This document shows positions 1-6,893 of a stretch of 13,390 bases of DNA, one piece after another. The notes below the pieces were generated by a model. The model was not told the DNA's origin and searched no databases. It was given only the letters and a program-made list of their open reading frames with translations. The position numbers and the translations under genes were made by a program. Source of the stretch: JBDLID01 sp039715055 (GTDB lineage: Bacteria; Desulfobacterota; Desulfobulbia; Desulfobulbales; Desulfocapsaceae); NCBI GenBank assembly GCA_039715055.1, contig JBDLID010000086.1, forward strand, positions 1-13,390. The letters are read 5' to 3'. How positions within the stretch are numbered: the first letter of the stretch is position 1; every line of letters starts with the position of its first letter.

Positions 1-58
1 ATTCTCAGTCAGCTTTACCAAATCCCCCCAAAACATAAGAGTTCAACAGTGCTTCAGA

Positions 59-118
59 TTTGACCGTTCAGAGGGGCGAAGCATAGCAGCGCTATGTGAG
101 CCACTTTAAACGGTCAAA
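59..118. repeat. Long imperfect inverted repeat downstream of prfC
   Basis: A perfect 10-bp outer stem (TTTGACCGTT at 59-68 with AACGGTCAAA at 109-118) encloses a perfect 6-bp inner hairpin (CATAGC 82-87, loop AGC, GCTATG 91-96). The sequence between them pairs only partly. It begins about 20 bp past the prfC stop. On the prfC strand no T-tract follows, so it is not a canonical intrinsic terminator. It could be a transcript-end stabilising hairpin or one copy of a dispersed REP/MITE-like palindrome; one window cannot distinguish these. Confidence 0.6.
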
Positions 119-138
119 GGTGGAGTGCTGCCGGACTA

Positions 139-1728
139 TTAAACGTTTTCCCTGGTTTTGTGGAAGGTAATGCCGGGCCACTTTTCCATGAAAAAGTTGA
201 GCATCCAGTTGTTTTCGGCGAGATAGGTGAGAAAACCTTCCGCGTCACGGGCCAGCGCCCCCTGGTTTTTGGACTCAAACTCCGCCATATGTCTGGCGTC
301 ATCGCATTCCACCCAGCGGGCGGCCTGGTAGCCTACCGATTCGTAGACCGCATCCACACCGTACTCATTTTTCAGCCTTGCCATGGTGACCTCAAACTGG
401 AGCACACCAACGGCACCCATGATATAGTCAGCGCCGATAAGCGGCCGGAATACCTGCACCGCTCCTTCTTCTGCAAGCTGGATCAGTCCCTTCTGCAGCT
501 GTTTCATCTTCAGCGGATTTTTCAGGATCACCCTTCGGAAGTGCTCCGGGGCGAAATTGGGGATGCCTGTGAACTTGAGTTCTTCCTTGGTGGTAAAGGT
601 GTCGCCGATCTTGATGGTGCCATGGTTATGGAGGCCGATAATGTCACCAGGCCATGCCTCGTCAACGTTGGCCCGGTCCTGGGCCATGAAGATGGTGGCA
701 TTGGCGAGTTTAATATCCTTGCCGAGGCGATGGTGTTTGACGGTCATACCCCGGTTGAATTTTCCCGAGCAGATGCGGAAAAAGGCGATCCGGTCCCGGT
801 GAGCCGGGTTCATGTTGGCCTGGATTTTAAAGGCAAAACCGGAAAAAGTTTCTTCCGTGGGTGATACCTCGCGGCTCTTGGCAGCCCGTATTCCGGGAGG
901 AGGAGCCATCCTGACAAAACCGTCGAGCAGCTCCCGGACCCCGAAATTGTTGATGGCCGAGCCAAAGAAGACCGGCGTCTGGCTTGCAGAGAGGTAGTGA
1001 TTGTACTCGAACGGATTGGCAGCGCCTTCCAGCAGCTCGATATCTTCCCGCAGCTCATCTGCCTGATGACCAAGCAGCTCATCGAGGCGCGGATCATCAA
1101 GGGCGTCGATGGTAATGCCTGCGCCCTGTTCCCTGGTTTCCTGGCCGGGATCAAAGAGGTGGAGCTGTTTGTGGTAGAGGTTGTAGACGCCCTTAAACGT
1201 CTTGCCCATGCCGATGGGCCAGGACATTGGGGTACATTCAATCTGCAGTTTGTCCTCGATTTCAGCGAGGATGTCCAGGGGGTCCCTGCCTTCACGGTCG
1301 AGCTTGTTGATGAAGGTGATCAGCGGCGTGTTGCGCATCCGGCAGACCTCCATCAGTTTTTCGGTCTGGGATTCAACGCCCTTGGCCGAATCAATGACCA
1401 TGATCGCCGAGTCCACGGCGGTGAGCACCCGGTAGGTATCTTCGGAAAAGTCCTGGTGACCCGGGGTGTCAAGCAGGTTGACCTCGTAGTCGTCATAGGT
1501 GAACTTCATTACCGAGGTGGTGACCGAGATACCGCGTTCCTGCTCAATGGCCATCCAGTCACTGGTGGCATGCCGCTCGGCCCGTTTTGATTTGACCGCT
1601 CCGGCAAGATTGATCGCCCCGCCAAAGAGGAGAAGCTTTTCGGTCAAGGTGGTCTTGCCCGCATCGGGGTGACTGATGATGCCAAAGGTCCGCCGTTTAC
1701 TGACTTCCTGTTCTAACTGTTTACTCAT
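139..1728 (-). CDS. prfC: Peptide chain release factor 3 (RF3), translational GTPase
   Basis: RF3 is a cytoplasmic translational GTPase that recycles RF1/RF2 from the ribosome after peptide release. The 529-residue product has the same length as E. coli RF3. GTPase motifs are intact: the P-loop SHPDAGKTT (residues 19-27), the switch II motif DTPGH (87-91), the NKLD guanine-specificity motif (141-144) and the G5 motif GSA (256-258). The RF3 C-terminal part follows, with the stretches NPLKMKQLQKGL and GAVGVLQFEV. The start at 1728 gives the usual short N-terminus ahead of the GTPase domain; the upstream ribosome binding site is weak. The gene runs divergently from rfbB, with 168 bp between the starts. 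A TATAAA-like -10 lies on the minus strand at 1766-1771, without a convincing -35. Nothing looks broken. Confidence 0.97.
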   Translation of the reverse strand: MSKQLEQEVSKRRTFGIISHPDAGKTTLTEKLLLFGGAINLAGAVKSKRAERHATSDWMAIEQERGISVTTSVMKFTYDDYEVNLLDTPGHQDFSEDTYRVLTAVDSAIMVIDSAKGVESQTEKLMEVCRMRNTPLITFINKLDREGRDPLDILAEIEDKLQIECTPMSWPIGMGKTFKGVYNLYHKQLHLFDPGQETREQGAGITIDALDDPRLDELLGHQADELREDIELLEGAANPFEYNHYLSASQTPVFFGSAINNFGVRELLDGFVRMAPPPGIRAAKSREVSPTEETFSGFAFKIQANMNPAHRDRIAFFRICSGKFNRGMTVKHHRLGKDIKLANATIFMAQDRANVDEAWPGDIIGLHNHGTIKIGDTFTTKEELKFTGIPNFAPEHFRRVILKNPLKMKQLQKGLIQLAEEGAVQVFRPLIGADYIMGAVGVLQFEVTMARLKNEYGVDAVYESVGYQAARWVECDDARHMAEFESKNQGALARDAEGFLTYLAENNWMLNFFMEKWPGITFHKTRENV

Positions 1729-1896
1729 GTTTTCTTACGGCAGCTGTCGCCGGATAGTCTTGTTTTTTATAGAGGCTGTGGTAAAAAGGTGTCCACAATA
1801 ATTAACGCGGTCCTCTTGCGCCCCAATATCTATTGAAGGTCAGAGCACAATAGGTCCTTTTTCCAATATTGCAATCCCAAATCTCGTATTAACCCC

Positions 1897-2976
1897 ATGG
1901 AAAACAACAGAACTTTGCTGGTCACCGGCGGCTGCGGCTTTATCGGTGCCAATTTTGTCCGCCTCATTCGCACGGCTCATCCCGATTGGCGTGTGATCAA
2001 CCTTGATCAACTGACCTATGCCGGCAACCTCCAGAATCTGACAGGCCTGGAAGAGGGTGAGAAATATCGCTTTGTCAAAGGGGATATCTGTGATGCGGAC
2101 CTCATTGAAAAACTCTTTATCGAGGAAAAAATCGATTCCGTGGTCCATTTTGCCGCCGAGTCCCATGTGGATCGGTCCATTACCGGCCCCGCCGCTTTTA
2201 TCCAGACCAATATCATCGGCACCTTTACCCTGCTCGAGGCGGCCAAAAAGAGCTGGCTCGACGCATCATGGCGTGGCCGGGAGCCTCGTTTCCTCCATGT
2301 CTCCACCGACGAAGTCTACGGTTCTCTGGGTGATACCGGCTTTTTTGTCGAGTCGACACCCTATGATCCACGCTCACCGTACTCCGCCTCCAAGGCATCA
2401 TCAGACCACCTGGTGCGTGCCTATTTCCATACCTATGATCTGCCCATCCTCATCACCAACTGCTCAAACAACTATGGCCCTTACCAGTTTCCGGAAAAAC
2501 TCATTCCACTGGTTTTTCATAACTCCATGAATGGCAAAGCCCTGCCGGTCTACGGCGACGGCAAAAATGTTCGTGACTGGCTCTATGTCCTTGACCACTG
2601 TGAGGCCATTGTCGAGGTGCTGACCCGGGGAGTGGCAGGTGAGAGTTACAACATCGGCGGCAATAACGAAAAACAGAATATCGAGGTGGTGACCCTGATC
2701 TGTGACCTTCTCGATCAAAAAATCGGCCTGCCCGACTCAGGTGGGCCGCGTCGAGACCTGATCACTTACGTCAAGGATCGGCTCGGCCATGATCGGCGTT
2801 ATGCCATTGATGCCAGCCGCATGGATGAGCAACTTGGCTGGCAGCCGAAGATTACCTTTGAGCAGGGGATGGACATGACCGTTGACTGGTACCTGGCCAA
2901 CCAGGACTGGGTTGATTCGGTGGTGGATGGCTCGTATCGAGAGTATTATCAGAAGATGTATGACCATAGTGTTTGA
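1897..2976 (+). CDS. rfbB: dTDP-glucose 4,6-dehydratase (RmlB/RfbB)
   Basis: This is a cytoplasmic NAD-dependent short-chain dehydrogenase of the extended SDR family. It converts dTDP-D-glucose to dTDP-4-keto-6-deoxy-D-glucose, the second step towards dTDP-L-rhamnose for O-antigen or other surface glycans. The 359-residue length is normal. Visible motifs are the dinucleotide-binding TGGCGFIG (residues 10-17), HFAAESHVDRS (84-94), the dehydratase-specific STDEVYG (136-142) with Asp138 and Glu139, the YSASK catalytic pair Tyr162/Lys166, and NCSNNYGPYQFPEKLIP (188-204). The start at 1897 places the Rossmann motif where the family has it, but no clear Shine-Dalgarno precedes it. The stop is followed after 66 bp by rfbC on the same strand, so the two are probably co-transcribed. 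The gene is complete and unremarkable. Confidence 0.96.
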   Translation: MENNRTLLVTGGCGFIGANFVRLIRTAHPDWRVINLDQLTYAGNLQNLTGLEEGEKYRFVKGDICDADLIEKLFIEEKIDSVVHFAAESHVDRSITGPAAFIQTNIIGTFTLLEAAKKSWLDASWRGREPRFLHVSTDEVYGSLGDTGFFVESTPYDPRSPYSASKASSDHLVRAYFHTYDLPILITNCSNNYGPYQFPEKLIPLVFHNSMNGKALPVYGDGKNVRDWLYVLDHCEAIVEVLTRGVAGESYNIGGNNEKQNIEVVTLICDLLDQKIGLPDSGGPRRDLITYVKDRLGHDRRYAIDASRMDEQLGWQPKITFEQGMDMTVDWYLANQDWVDSVVDGSYREYYQKMYDHSV

Positions 2977-3042
2977 CCGAGACCCCAGAAATAAACTCGT
3001 AACTGTCCAGAAATTGGTAGATAAATAATACTTACAGAACAG

Positions 3043-3588
3043 ATGAAAGTCATAGCAACTGAAATTCCCGAGGTCCTGATTATCGAACCCACCGTCTTTG
3101 GTGATGATCGCGGTTTTTTTTATGAGAGTTACAATGAGCGGGCCTGGAAGGAAAAGACCGGCCTCGATAGTGTCTTTGTTCAGGATAACCATTCAAAATC
3201 GGTGAAAAACGTCCTGCGCGGTATCCACTATCAGATCCGTCAGCCCCAGGGCAAGCTGGTCCGGGTTGTGGCCGGCGAGGTCTTTGATGTGGCCGTGGAT
3301 CTGCGCAAGAGTTCAGCGACCTTTGGCAGGTGGGTTGGGCTCAACCTCAGTGGTCAAAACAAGAAGATGCTCTGGGTGCCGGAGGGGTTCGGTCACGGTT
3401 TCGTGGTCCTGTCTGAGACGGCCGAGTTTCTCTATAGGACAACTGATTTCTATGCCCCTGAGCACGAACGCTGCATCATCTGGAACGACCCGGATCTGGC
3501 AATTGAGTGGCCCATGGAGGCTGAACCTCTTCTTTCCGCCAAGGACAACCAGGGCCTTTTTTTCAAAGAGGCTGACCTTTACGAGTGA
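3043..3588 (+). CDS. rfbC: dTDP-4-dehydrorhamnose 3,5-epimerase (RmlC/RfbC)
   Basis: This is a cupin-fold epimerase acting directly after RfbB. It inverts C3 and C5 of dTDP-4-keto-6-deoxyglucose to give dTDP-4-keto-L-rhamnose. The 181 residues match the family. Signature segments are FVQDNHS (45-51), LRGIHYQ (58-64) carrying the catalytic base His62, WVPEGFGHGF (111-120), and YRTTDFY (131-137) carrying the conserved active-site Tyr131. RfbA (thymidylyltransferase) and RfbD (reductase) would complete the pathway but are not encoded here, so they must lie elsewhere. The ribosome binding site is weak (an AGAA stretch upstream of the ATG). A gene-free stretch of nearly 500 bp follows the stop codon. 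Confidence 0.96.
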   Translation: MKVIATEIPEVLIIEPTVFGDDRGFFYESYNERAWKEKTGLDSVFVQDNHSKSVKNVLRGIHYQIRQPQGKLVRVVAGEVFDVAVDLRKSSATFGRWVGLNLSGQNKKMLWVPEGFGHGFVVLSETAEFLYRTTDFYAPEHERCIIWNDPDLAIEWPMEAEPLLSAKDNQGLFFKEADLYE

Positions 3589-3669
3589 CAGACAAAACGG
3601 TCCTGGTTCTTCAAGGTACCCTTTATCCTCGCAAGTTGTATCCCTTCCCTATCTCTGCAGACTGTATCC

Positions 3670-3685
3670 GGTCATCAAAATGACC
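3670..3685. repeat. Perfect 6-bp hairpin downstream of rfbC
   Basis: GGTCAT and ATGACC flank a CAAA loop, 82 bp past the rfbC stop. There is no U-tract. It may be a weak mRNA 3' hairpin or a chance palindrome. Confidence 0.35.
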
Positions 3686-3741
3686 CTTGCAACCGGCCAC
3701 GTACTGCTGAACAGTTACAGTTCCCTGCTTAGGGACGAATC

Positions 3742-3754
3742 CAGCTTCAAGCTG
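3742..3754. repeat. 13-bp odd-centred palindrome
   Basis: CAGCTT-C-AAGCTG is a perfect 6+1+6 palindrome in the gap between rfbC and the kinase gene. Such compact symmetry is compatible with a dimeric regulator site, but no regulator is encoded nearby and chance is possible. Confidence 0.3.
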
Positions 3755-3942
3755 AATAGTTACAAAATAAATACAGTAGTGTTCCGGAACTGAAAGTTTT
3801 CCTACAGTTCGCTCCATTTCGGTCGAGAAAGAGTGTGACCGCTATGTCTCTGGTTACCGGCAGGATCGACTCTGTTGCCTCAGGTGAGTTGCGGTAAACT
3901 GTGCATCTCAGCACATCTGCAGGGACCCGATTTCTGAAAATT

Positions 3943-3970
3943 TTGTTTTTCCCAGCCTGGGAGATATAAT
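3943..3970 (+). promoter_or_regulatory. Candidate sigma-70 promoter for the hybrid kinase gene
   Basis: A perfect TATAAT lies at 3965-3970 with TTGTTT (3943-3948) 16 bp upstream, in an A/T-rich segment. Transcription would begin near 3977 and give a leader of about 110 nt before the kinase start. The -35 matches consensus only in its first three bases, so this is tentative. Confidence 0.4.
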
Positions 3971-4085
3971 GGAAAAAAGAGGGGCCGCCAGAAAGCTGCT
4001 TGAACATTTTTCGTTGATGCATCGGTGAGTTGGCCAGTGAGGCCGTCAAGTATCAAAATTATTTCATTATAACAATCGGGTTTAA

Positions 4086-6638
4086 ATGGAAACCGGGTCA
4101 TACGCCTTCCATGAAGTTCCAGCCAGTTATCTGTCCAGGTGGCAAAAGACCGTTGATCTTATGGCCCGGCTTTTTAATGTTCCGGCCGGCCTGATCAAGC
4201 GGGTCCATTCCCGGGAAATCGAAGTCCTGCTTGCCAGTGCGACAAGCGATAATCCTTACAGAAATGGAGAATTGAAGGATTTGAGCAAGGGGCTCTATTG
4301 CGAAAATGTCATAGAGACGCGAGCCGTTCTTGAGGTCTCCAACGCACAGGAAGCTCCTGCCTGGAACAGTAATCCGGATCTGGCCCTGGGCATGATCTCC
4401 TACCTTGGTGTTCCGTTACTGTGGCCTGACGGAAGGGTATTCGGGACAATATGCGTACTTGATCGCAGGGAGCGTCAGCACAGTAAGTTGAATCAGGAGC
4501 TGCTGGTTCATTTCAAGAAGACCATCGAGGCGGATTTTACCATTTTGGCCCAGAGCGAAAAGCTCATCGAAAGCGAAAAAAAACTCCGCCGGCAAAGCAA
4601 GGTGTTGAACGCGGTAGGCGCGGTTTTCAGGGAGGCCCTGTCCTGTGAGAATGAAAGAGAATTTGCCAATACATTTCTTTGTCATGCCGAAAAAATAACC
4701 GGCTCAAAATTCGGTTTTGTCGGTAAGAAAAACGACAAAGGTCTTTTTGATACTATTTCCATCAGCAGCACTGGCTGGAATGGTTGTCAAATGTCCGCTT
4801 CCGAGGCGAGGCTACGGATCAAGGGGATGGAGATCCGCGGCATAGACCGGGCGACTATCAGGGATGGAAAGTCAAGGATCGTCAATAATACCATTGATCA
4901 CCCCGACCGGGTCGGACTTCCTGAAGGCCACCCGGAAGTGAGTTCTTTTCTTGGCGTCCCATTGAAGTATGCGGGTAAAACGATTGGCATGATCGGTTTG
5001 GGTAATAAAGAGTCAGGATATGATCTTATCGACCAGCAGGCCATCGAAGACCTGTCTGTGGCCTTTGTTGAAGCCCTGATGCGTAAGCGTGCGGAAAAAG
5101 AACTGATCAAAAGTGAGGAGCGGTTTCGTACAGTTGCTGATTTTACCTACAATTGGGAGAGCTGGATTGATCCCGATGGGAAATATCTTTATGTCTCCCC
5201 TTCCTTTGAACGTATTAGCGGCTACCCTCCGGAGGAACTCCTTAAAAACAGTCAATTTTCAAAAGTTTTTGTTCACCCTGATGACCAGGACACTTTTTTT
5301 GAACATAGAGACGCTCACCTGAATAAACATGACGTCCTTGATATGGAGTTTCGGATTGTCACCAGTGGTGGTGATACCAGGTGGATCTCCCATATCTGTC
5401 AGCCAGTGTATAGCAAGGAGGGAAAGTGGCTTGGCAGGCGGGCAAGTAATCGTGACGTGACCGAGCAGAAAAAAATCGAGCAGCAGTTTCATCAGGCCCA
5501 TAAGATGGAGGCTATGGGGACCCTTGCCGGGGGCATCGCCCATGACTTTAACAATATCCTTTCGGCAATCCTGGGTTATGGAGAGTTGATTGCCGACAAT
5601 GTTGCGCCGGAAAGTATACTGGCAGAGGATGCGCAGCAGATTATCGGTGCGGCACACCGGGCCACTGAACTGGTCCAGCAGATTCTCACATTCAGTCGTC
5701 AGACAGAGACCAGGAAGAAGCCGCTCCACCCCCACTTTATCGTGAAAGAGGCAATGAAAATGCTGCGCGCTACCCTGCCGGCAAGTATTGGTATTGAGGA
5801 ACGGATTGATACGGAGTGTGGAACGATACTGGCCAATCCTACCAATATTCACCAGGTTGTCGTCAATCTCTGTACCAATGCCAGGCAGGCCATGGCCAGT
5901 GATAAGGGGCGTCTGCGTGTCATACTGGACAGGCAGCAGGTCAATAGTGAAGATATCCCGCATGACCACGCTGGTGAACCGGGCCCCTATGTCGTGCTCA
6001 GCGTGACTGACAGCGGCTGCGGCATAGAGGCCGAAAGCATAGAGCGGATTTTTGAGCCCTACTTCAGCACCAAGGAAAAAGGTGAAGGAACGGGCCTGGG
6101 ACTTTCCGTTGTCCACGGTATTGTGCAGGATTGTAAAGGGTTTATTAAGGTTGAAAGTCGTGTCAATGAGGGTACTACGGTTGCAGTATATTTTCCGGCA
6201 AAGGGTAAAGCAGTGGAGAAAAAATCGGACAGGGATCAGGTACGGCATGTTCATGATGCAGTGAACCGCCGGTTCAGGATCATGGTGGTTGATGATGACC
6301 AGTTACTTGTCAGAATTAATCAGCGGCGGCTGGAGGGCAGAGGCTTTTTGGTTGATGCATTTGAGGACTCCCGGCTGGCGCTGGAGTATTTTCAATCCAA
6401 GCCGGATGATTTTGACCTGCTCGTCACCGACCAGACAATGCCGGGATTGACAGGAGAGGAGCTTGCCAGAGGCGTTCTTGAAATCAATCCGGAGTTGCCC
6501 ATTATCATGTGCACCGGACACAGTGAAGTTGTCTCTGAAGAAAAGGCATTGGCCATGGGAATTTCAAAATATGTCTTTAAGCCGATACGTGACAATGAAC
6601 TGCTGGACGCTGTCCAGGAGCTGCTGGAAGGAAAGTGA
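4086..6638 (+). CDS. Cytoplasmic hybrid sensor histidine kinase, GAF-GAF-PAS-HisKA-HATPase-REC
   Basis: This 850-residue signalling kinase has no signal peptide or membrane segment, so it should sense a cytoplasmic cue. Domain order is: GAF about 15-155; a charged linker; a second GAF about 175-335, of the type with HPDRVGLPEGHP and SFLGVPLKY; PAS about 345-463; HisKA with the H-box GGIAHDFNN (phospho-acceptor His486); HATPase with N-box NLCTNARQAM (Asn598), G1 DSGCG (642-646) and G2 GEGTGLGLS (666-674); then a C-terminal receiver domain. The receiver keeps the acidic triplet Asp736-738, phospho-acceptor Asp782, Thr810 and Lys832. The H-box style is that of NtrB-like/HisKA kinases. No response regulator with an output domain adjoins it, so it is an orphan. 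The final output probably goes to an unlinked regulator or phosphotransfer protein, possibly through the receiver. The start at 4086 lacks a strong Shine-Dalgarno. The signal and target are unknown. Confidence 0.93.
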   Translation: METGSYAFHEVPASYLSRWQKTVDLMARLFNVPAGLIKRVHSREIEVLLASATSDNPYRNGELKDLSKGLYCENVIETRAVLEVSNAQEAPAWNSNPDLALGMISYLGVPLLWPDGRVFGTICVLDRRERQHSKLNQELLVHFKKTIEADFTILAQSEKLIESEKKLRRQSKVLNAVGAVFREALSCENEREFANTFLCHAEKITGSKFGFVGKKNDKGLFDTISISSTGWNGCQMSASEARLRIKGMEIRGIDRATIRDGKSRIVNNTIDHPDRVGLPEGHPEVSSFLGVPLKYAGKTIGMIGLGNKESGYDLIDQQAIEDLSVAFVEALMRKRAEKELIKSEERFRTVADFTYNWESWIDPDGKYLYVSPSFERISGYPPEELLKNSQFSKVFVHPDDQDTFFEHRDAHLNKHDVLDMEFRIVTSGGDTRWISHICQPVYSKEGKWLGRRASNRDVTEQKKIEQQFHQAHKMEAMGTLAGGIAHDFNNILSAILGYGELIADNVAPESILAEDAQQIIGAAHRATELVQQILTFSRQTETRKKPLHPHFIVKEAMKMLRATLPASIGIEERIDTECGTILANPTNIHQVVVNLCTNARQAMASDKGRLRVILDRQQVNSEDIPHDHAGEPGPYVVLSVTDSGCGIEAESIERIFEPYFSTKEKGEGTGLGLSVVHGIVQDCKGFIKVESRVNEGTTVAVYFPAKGKAVEKKSDRDQVRHVHDAVNRRFRIMVVDDDQLLVRINQRRLEGRGFLVDAFEDSRLALEYFQSKPDDFDLLVTDQTMPGLTGEELARGVLEINPELPIIMCTGHSEVVSEEKALAMGISKYVFKPIRDNELLDAVQELLEGK

Positions 6639-6639
6639 C

Positions 6640-6661
6640 AGGGGCCTTAGCCGTTGCCCCT
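6640..6661 (+). repeat. Hairpin directly after the kinase stop
   Basis: AGGGGC (6640-6645) and GCCCCT (6656-6661) form a perfect G/C-rich 6-bp stem with a 10-nt loop, 2 nt past the stop codon. No T-run follows, so it is at best a factor-assisted terminator or mRNA-stabilising hairpin. Confidence 0.4.
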
Positions 6662-6686
6662 CTGGCGTTGTAAAGGTATAACCCAT

Positions 6687-6742
6687 AAAGCAGTGAGAGA
6701 GGTGTTGCACAGAGCCGTAACCCTTTTACTGCAAACTGCTTT
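6687..6742. repeat. Spaced 8-bp inverted repeat
   Basis: AAAGCAGT (6687-6694) is matched by its exact reverse complement ACTGCTTT (6735-6742), 40 nt apart, within the gap between the kinase and lipoprotein genes. The spacing makes this weak on its own. It is noted because two stronger inverted repeats follow within the next 130 bp. Confidence 0.25.
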
Positions 6743-6754
6743 CGTCGTGAAGCC

Positions 6755-6802
6755 ACCATATGGGCTACCTTGAAGTACTAATTTTTCAAGGTGCCCTATG
6801 GT
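6755..6802. repeat. 18-bp inverted repeat overlapping the operon promoter
   Basis: The left arm 6755-6774 and right arm TTCAAGGTGCCCTATGGT (6785-6802) are reverse complements over 18 bp. The only differences are two single unpaired T residues in the left arm. The loop is 10 nt and A/T-rich. The right arm runs into the extended -10 element at 6799-6807. This could be an operator, a cruciform-forming site or a transcription terminator-like hairpin for upstream read-through. The overlap with the promoter favours a regulatory site, but that is inference. Confidence 0.6.
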
Positions 6803-6807
6803 ATAAT
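6799..6807 (+). promoter_or_regulatory. Extended -10 promoter for the export operon
   Basis: TGGTATAAT is a perfect extended -10 (TGnTATAAT), a type that tolerates a poor -35; no good -35 is seen at the right distance. Transcription should start near 6814, giving a leader of about 80 nt before the lipoprotein gene. It overlaps the right arm of the inverted repeat at 6755-6802. Confidence 0.55.
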
Positions 6808-6844
6808 TCTACTGATTCAAACGGGCAGCAGTCAGGAAGAAACA

Positions 6845-6872
6845 GGTCCTGTCGAAGGGAATTGACAGGACC
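6845..6872 (+). repeat. Perfect 9-bp stem-loop in the export operon leader
   Basis: GGTCCTGTC (6845-6853) and GACAGGACC (6864-6872) are exact reverse complements around the 10-nt loop GAAGGGAATT. The structure lies between the predicted promoter and the ribosome binding site (GAGGTGA at 6884-6890). It could fold in the mRNA leader or act as a dyad operator. No T-run follows, so it is not an intrinsic terminator. Confidence 0.6.
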
Positions 6873-6893
6873 ATGCTCCATTAGAGGTGACTC

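Larger units (their letters stand above)
3589..4085. other. Gene-free 497-bp intergenic stretch with several small palindromes
   Basis: I see no credible gene in this stretch. Short open frames exist on both strands, but none has a ribosome binding site, a recognisable motif or protein-like composition. It contains several short perfect inverted repeats: GGTCAT-CAAA-ATGACC (3670-3685), TCCCT-GCTT-AGGGA (3722-3735), CAGCTT-C-AAGCTG (3742-3754) and TGTGC/GCACA near 3900-3915. None is followed by a T-run, so no intrinsic terminator for rfbC can be called. A promoter candidate for the downstream kinase lies at 3943-3970. The length is unusual beside the tightly packed operon to the right. Confidence 0.6.

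Noticed and set aside
160..864. Plus-strand open frame of 234 codons opposite prfC
   Set aside because: It is antisense to a fully conserved RF3 gene, has no known motif and no ribosome binding site; a shadow frame.
3747..4049. Minus-strand open frame of 100 codons in the gap before the kinase
   Set aside because: No ribosome binding site or motif, composition unlike a protein, and overlapped by the likely kinase promoter; not supported as a gene.
5259..6254. Minus-strand open frame of 331 codons within the hybrid kinase
   Set aside because: It lies opposite the intact HisKA and HATPase coding sequence and shows no recognisable domain; a shadow frame.
6639..6893. Possible riboswitch (for example c-di-GMP type) in the gap before the export operon
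   Set aside because: Strong stem-loops are present, but I could not find the conserved core of any riboswitch class I know.
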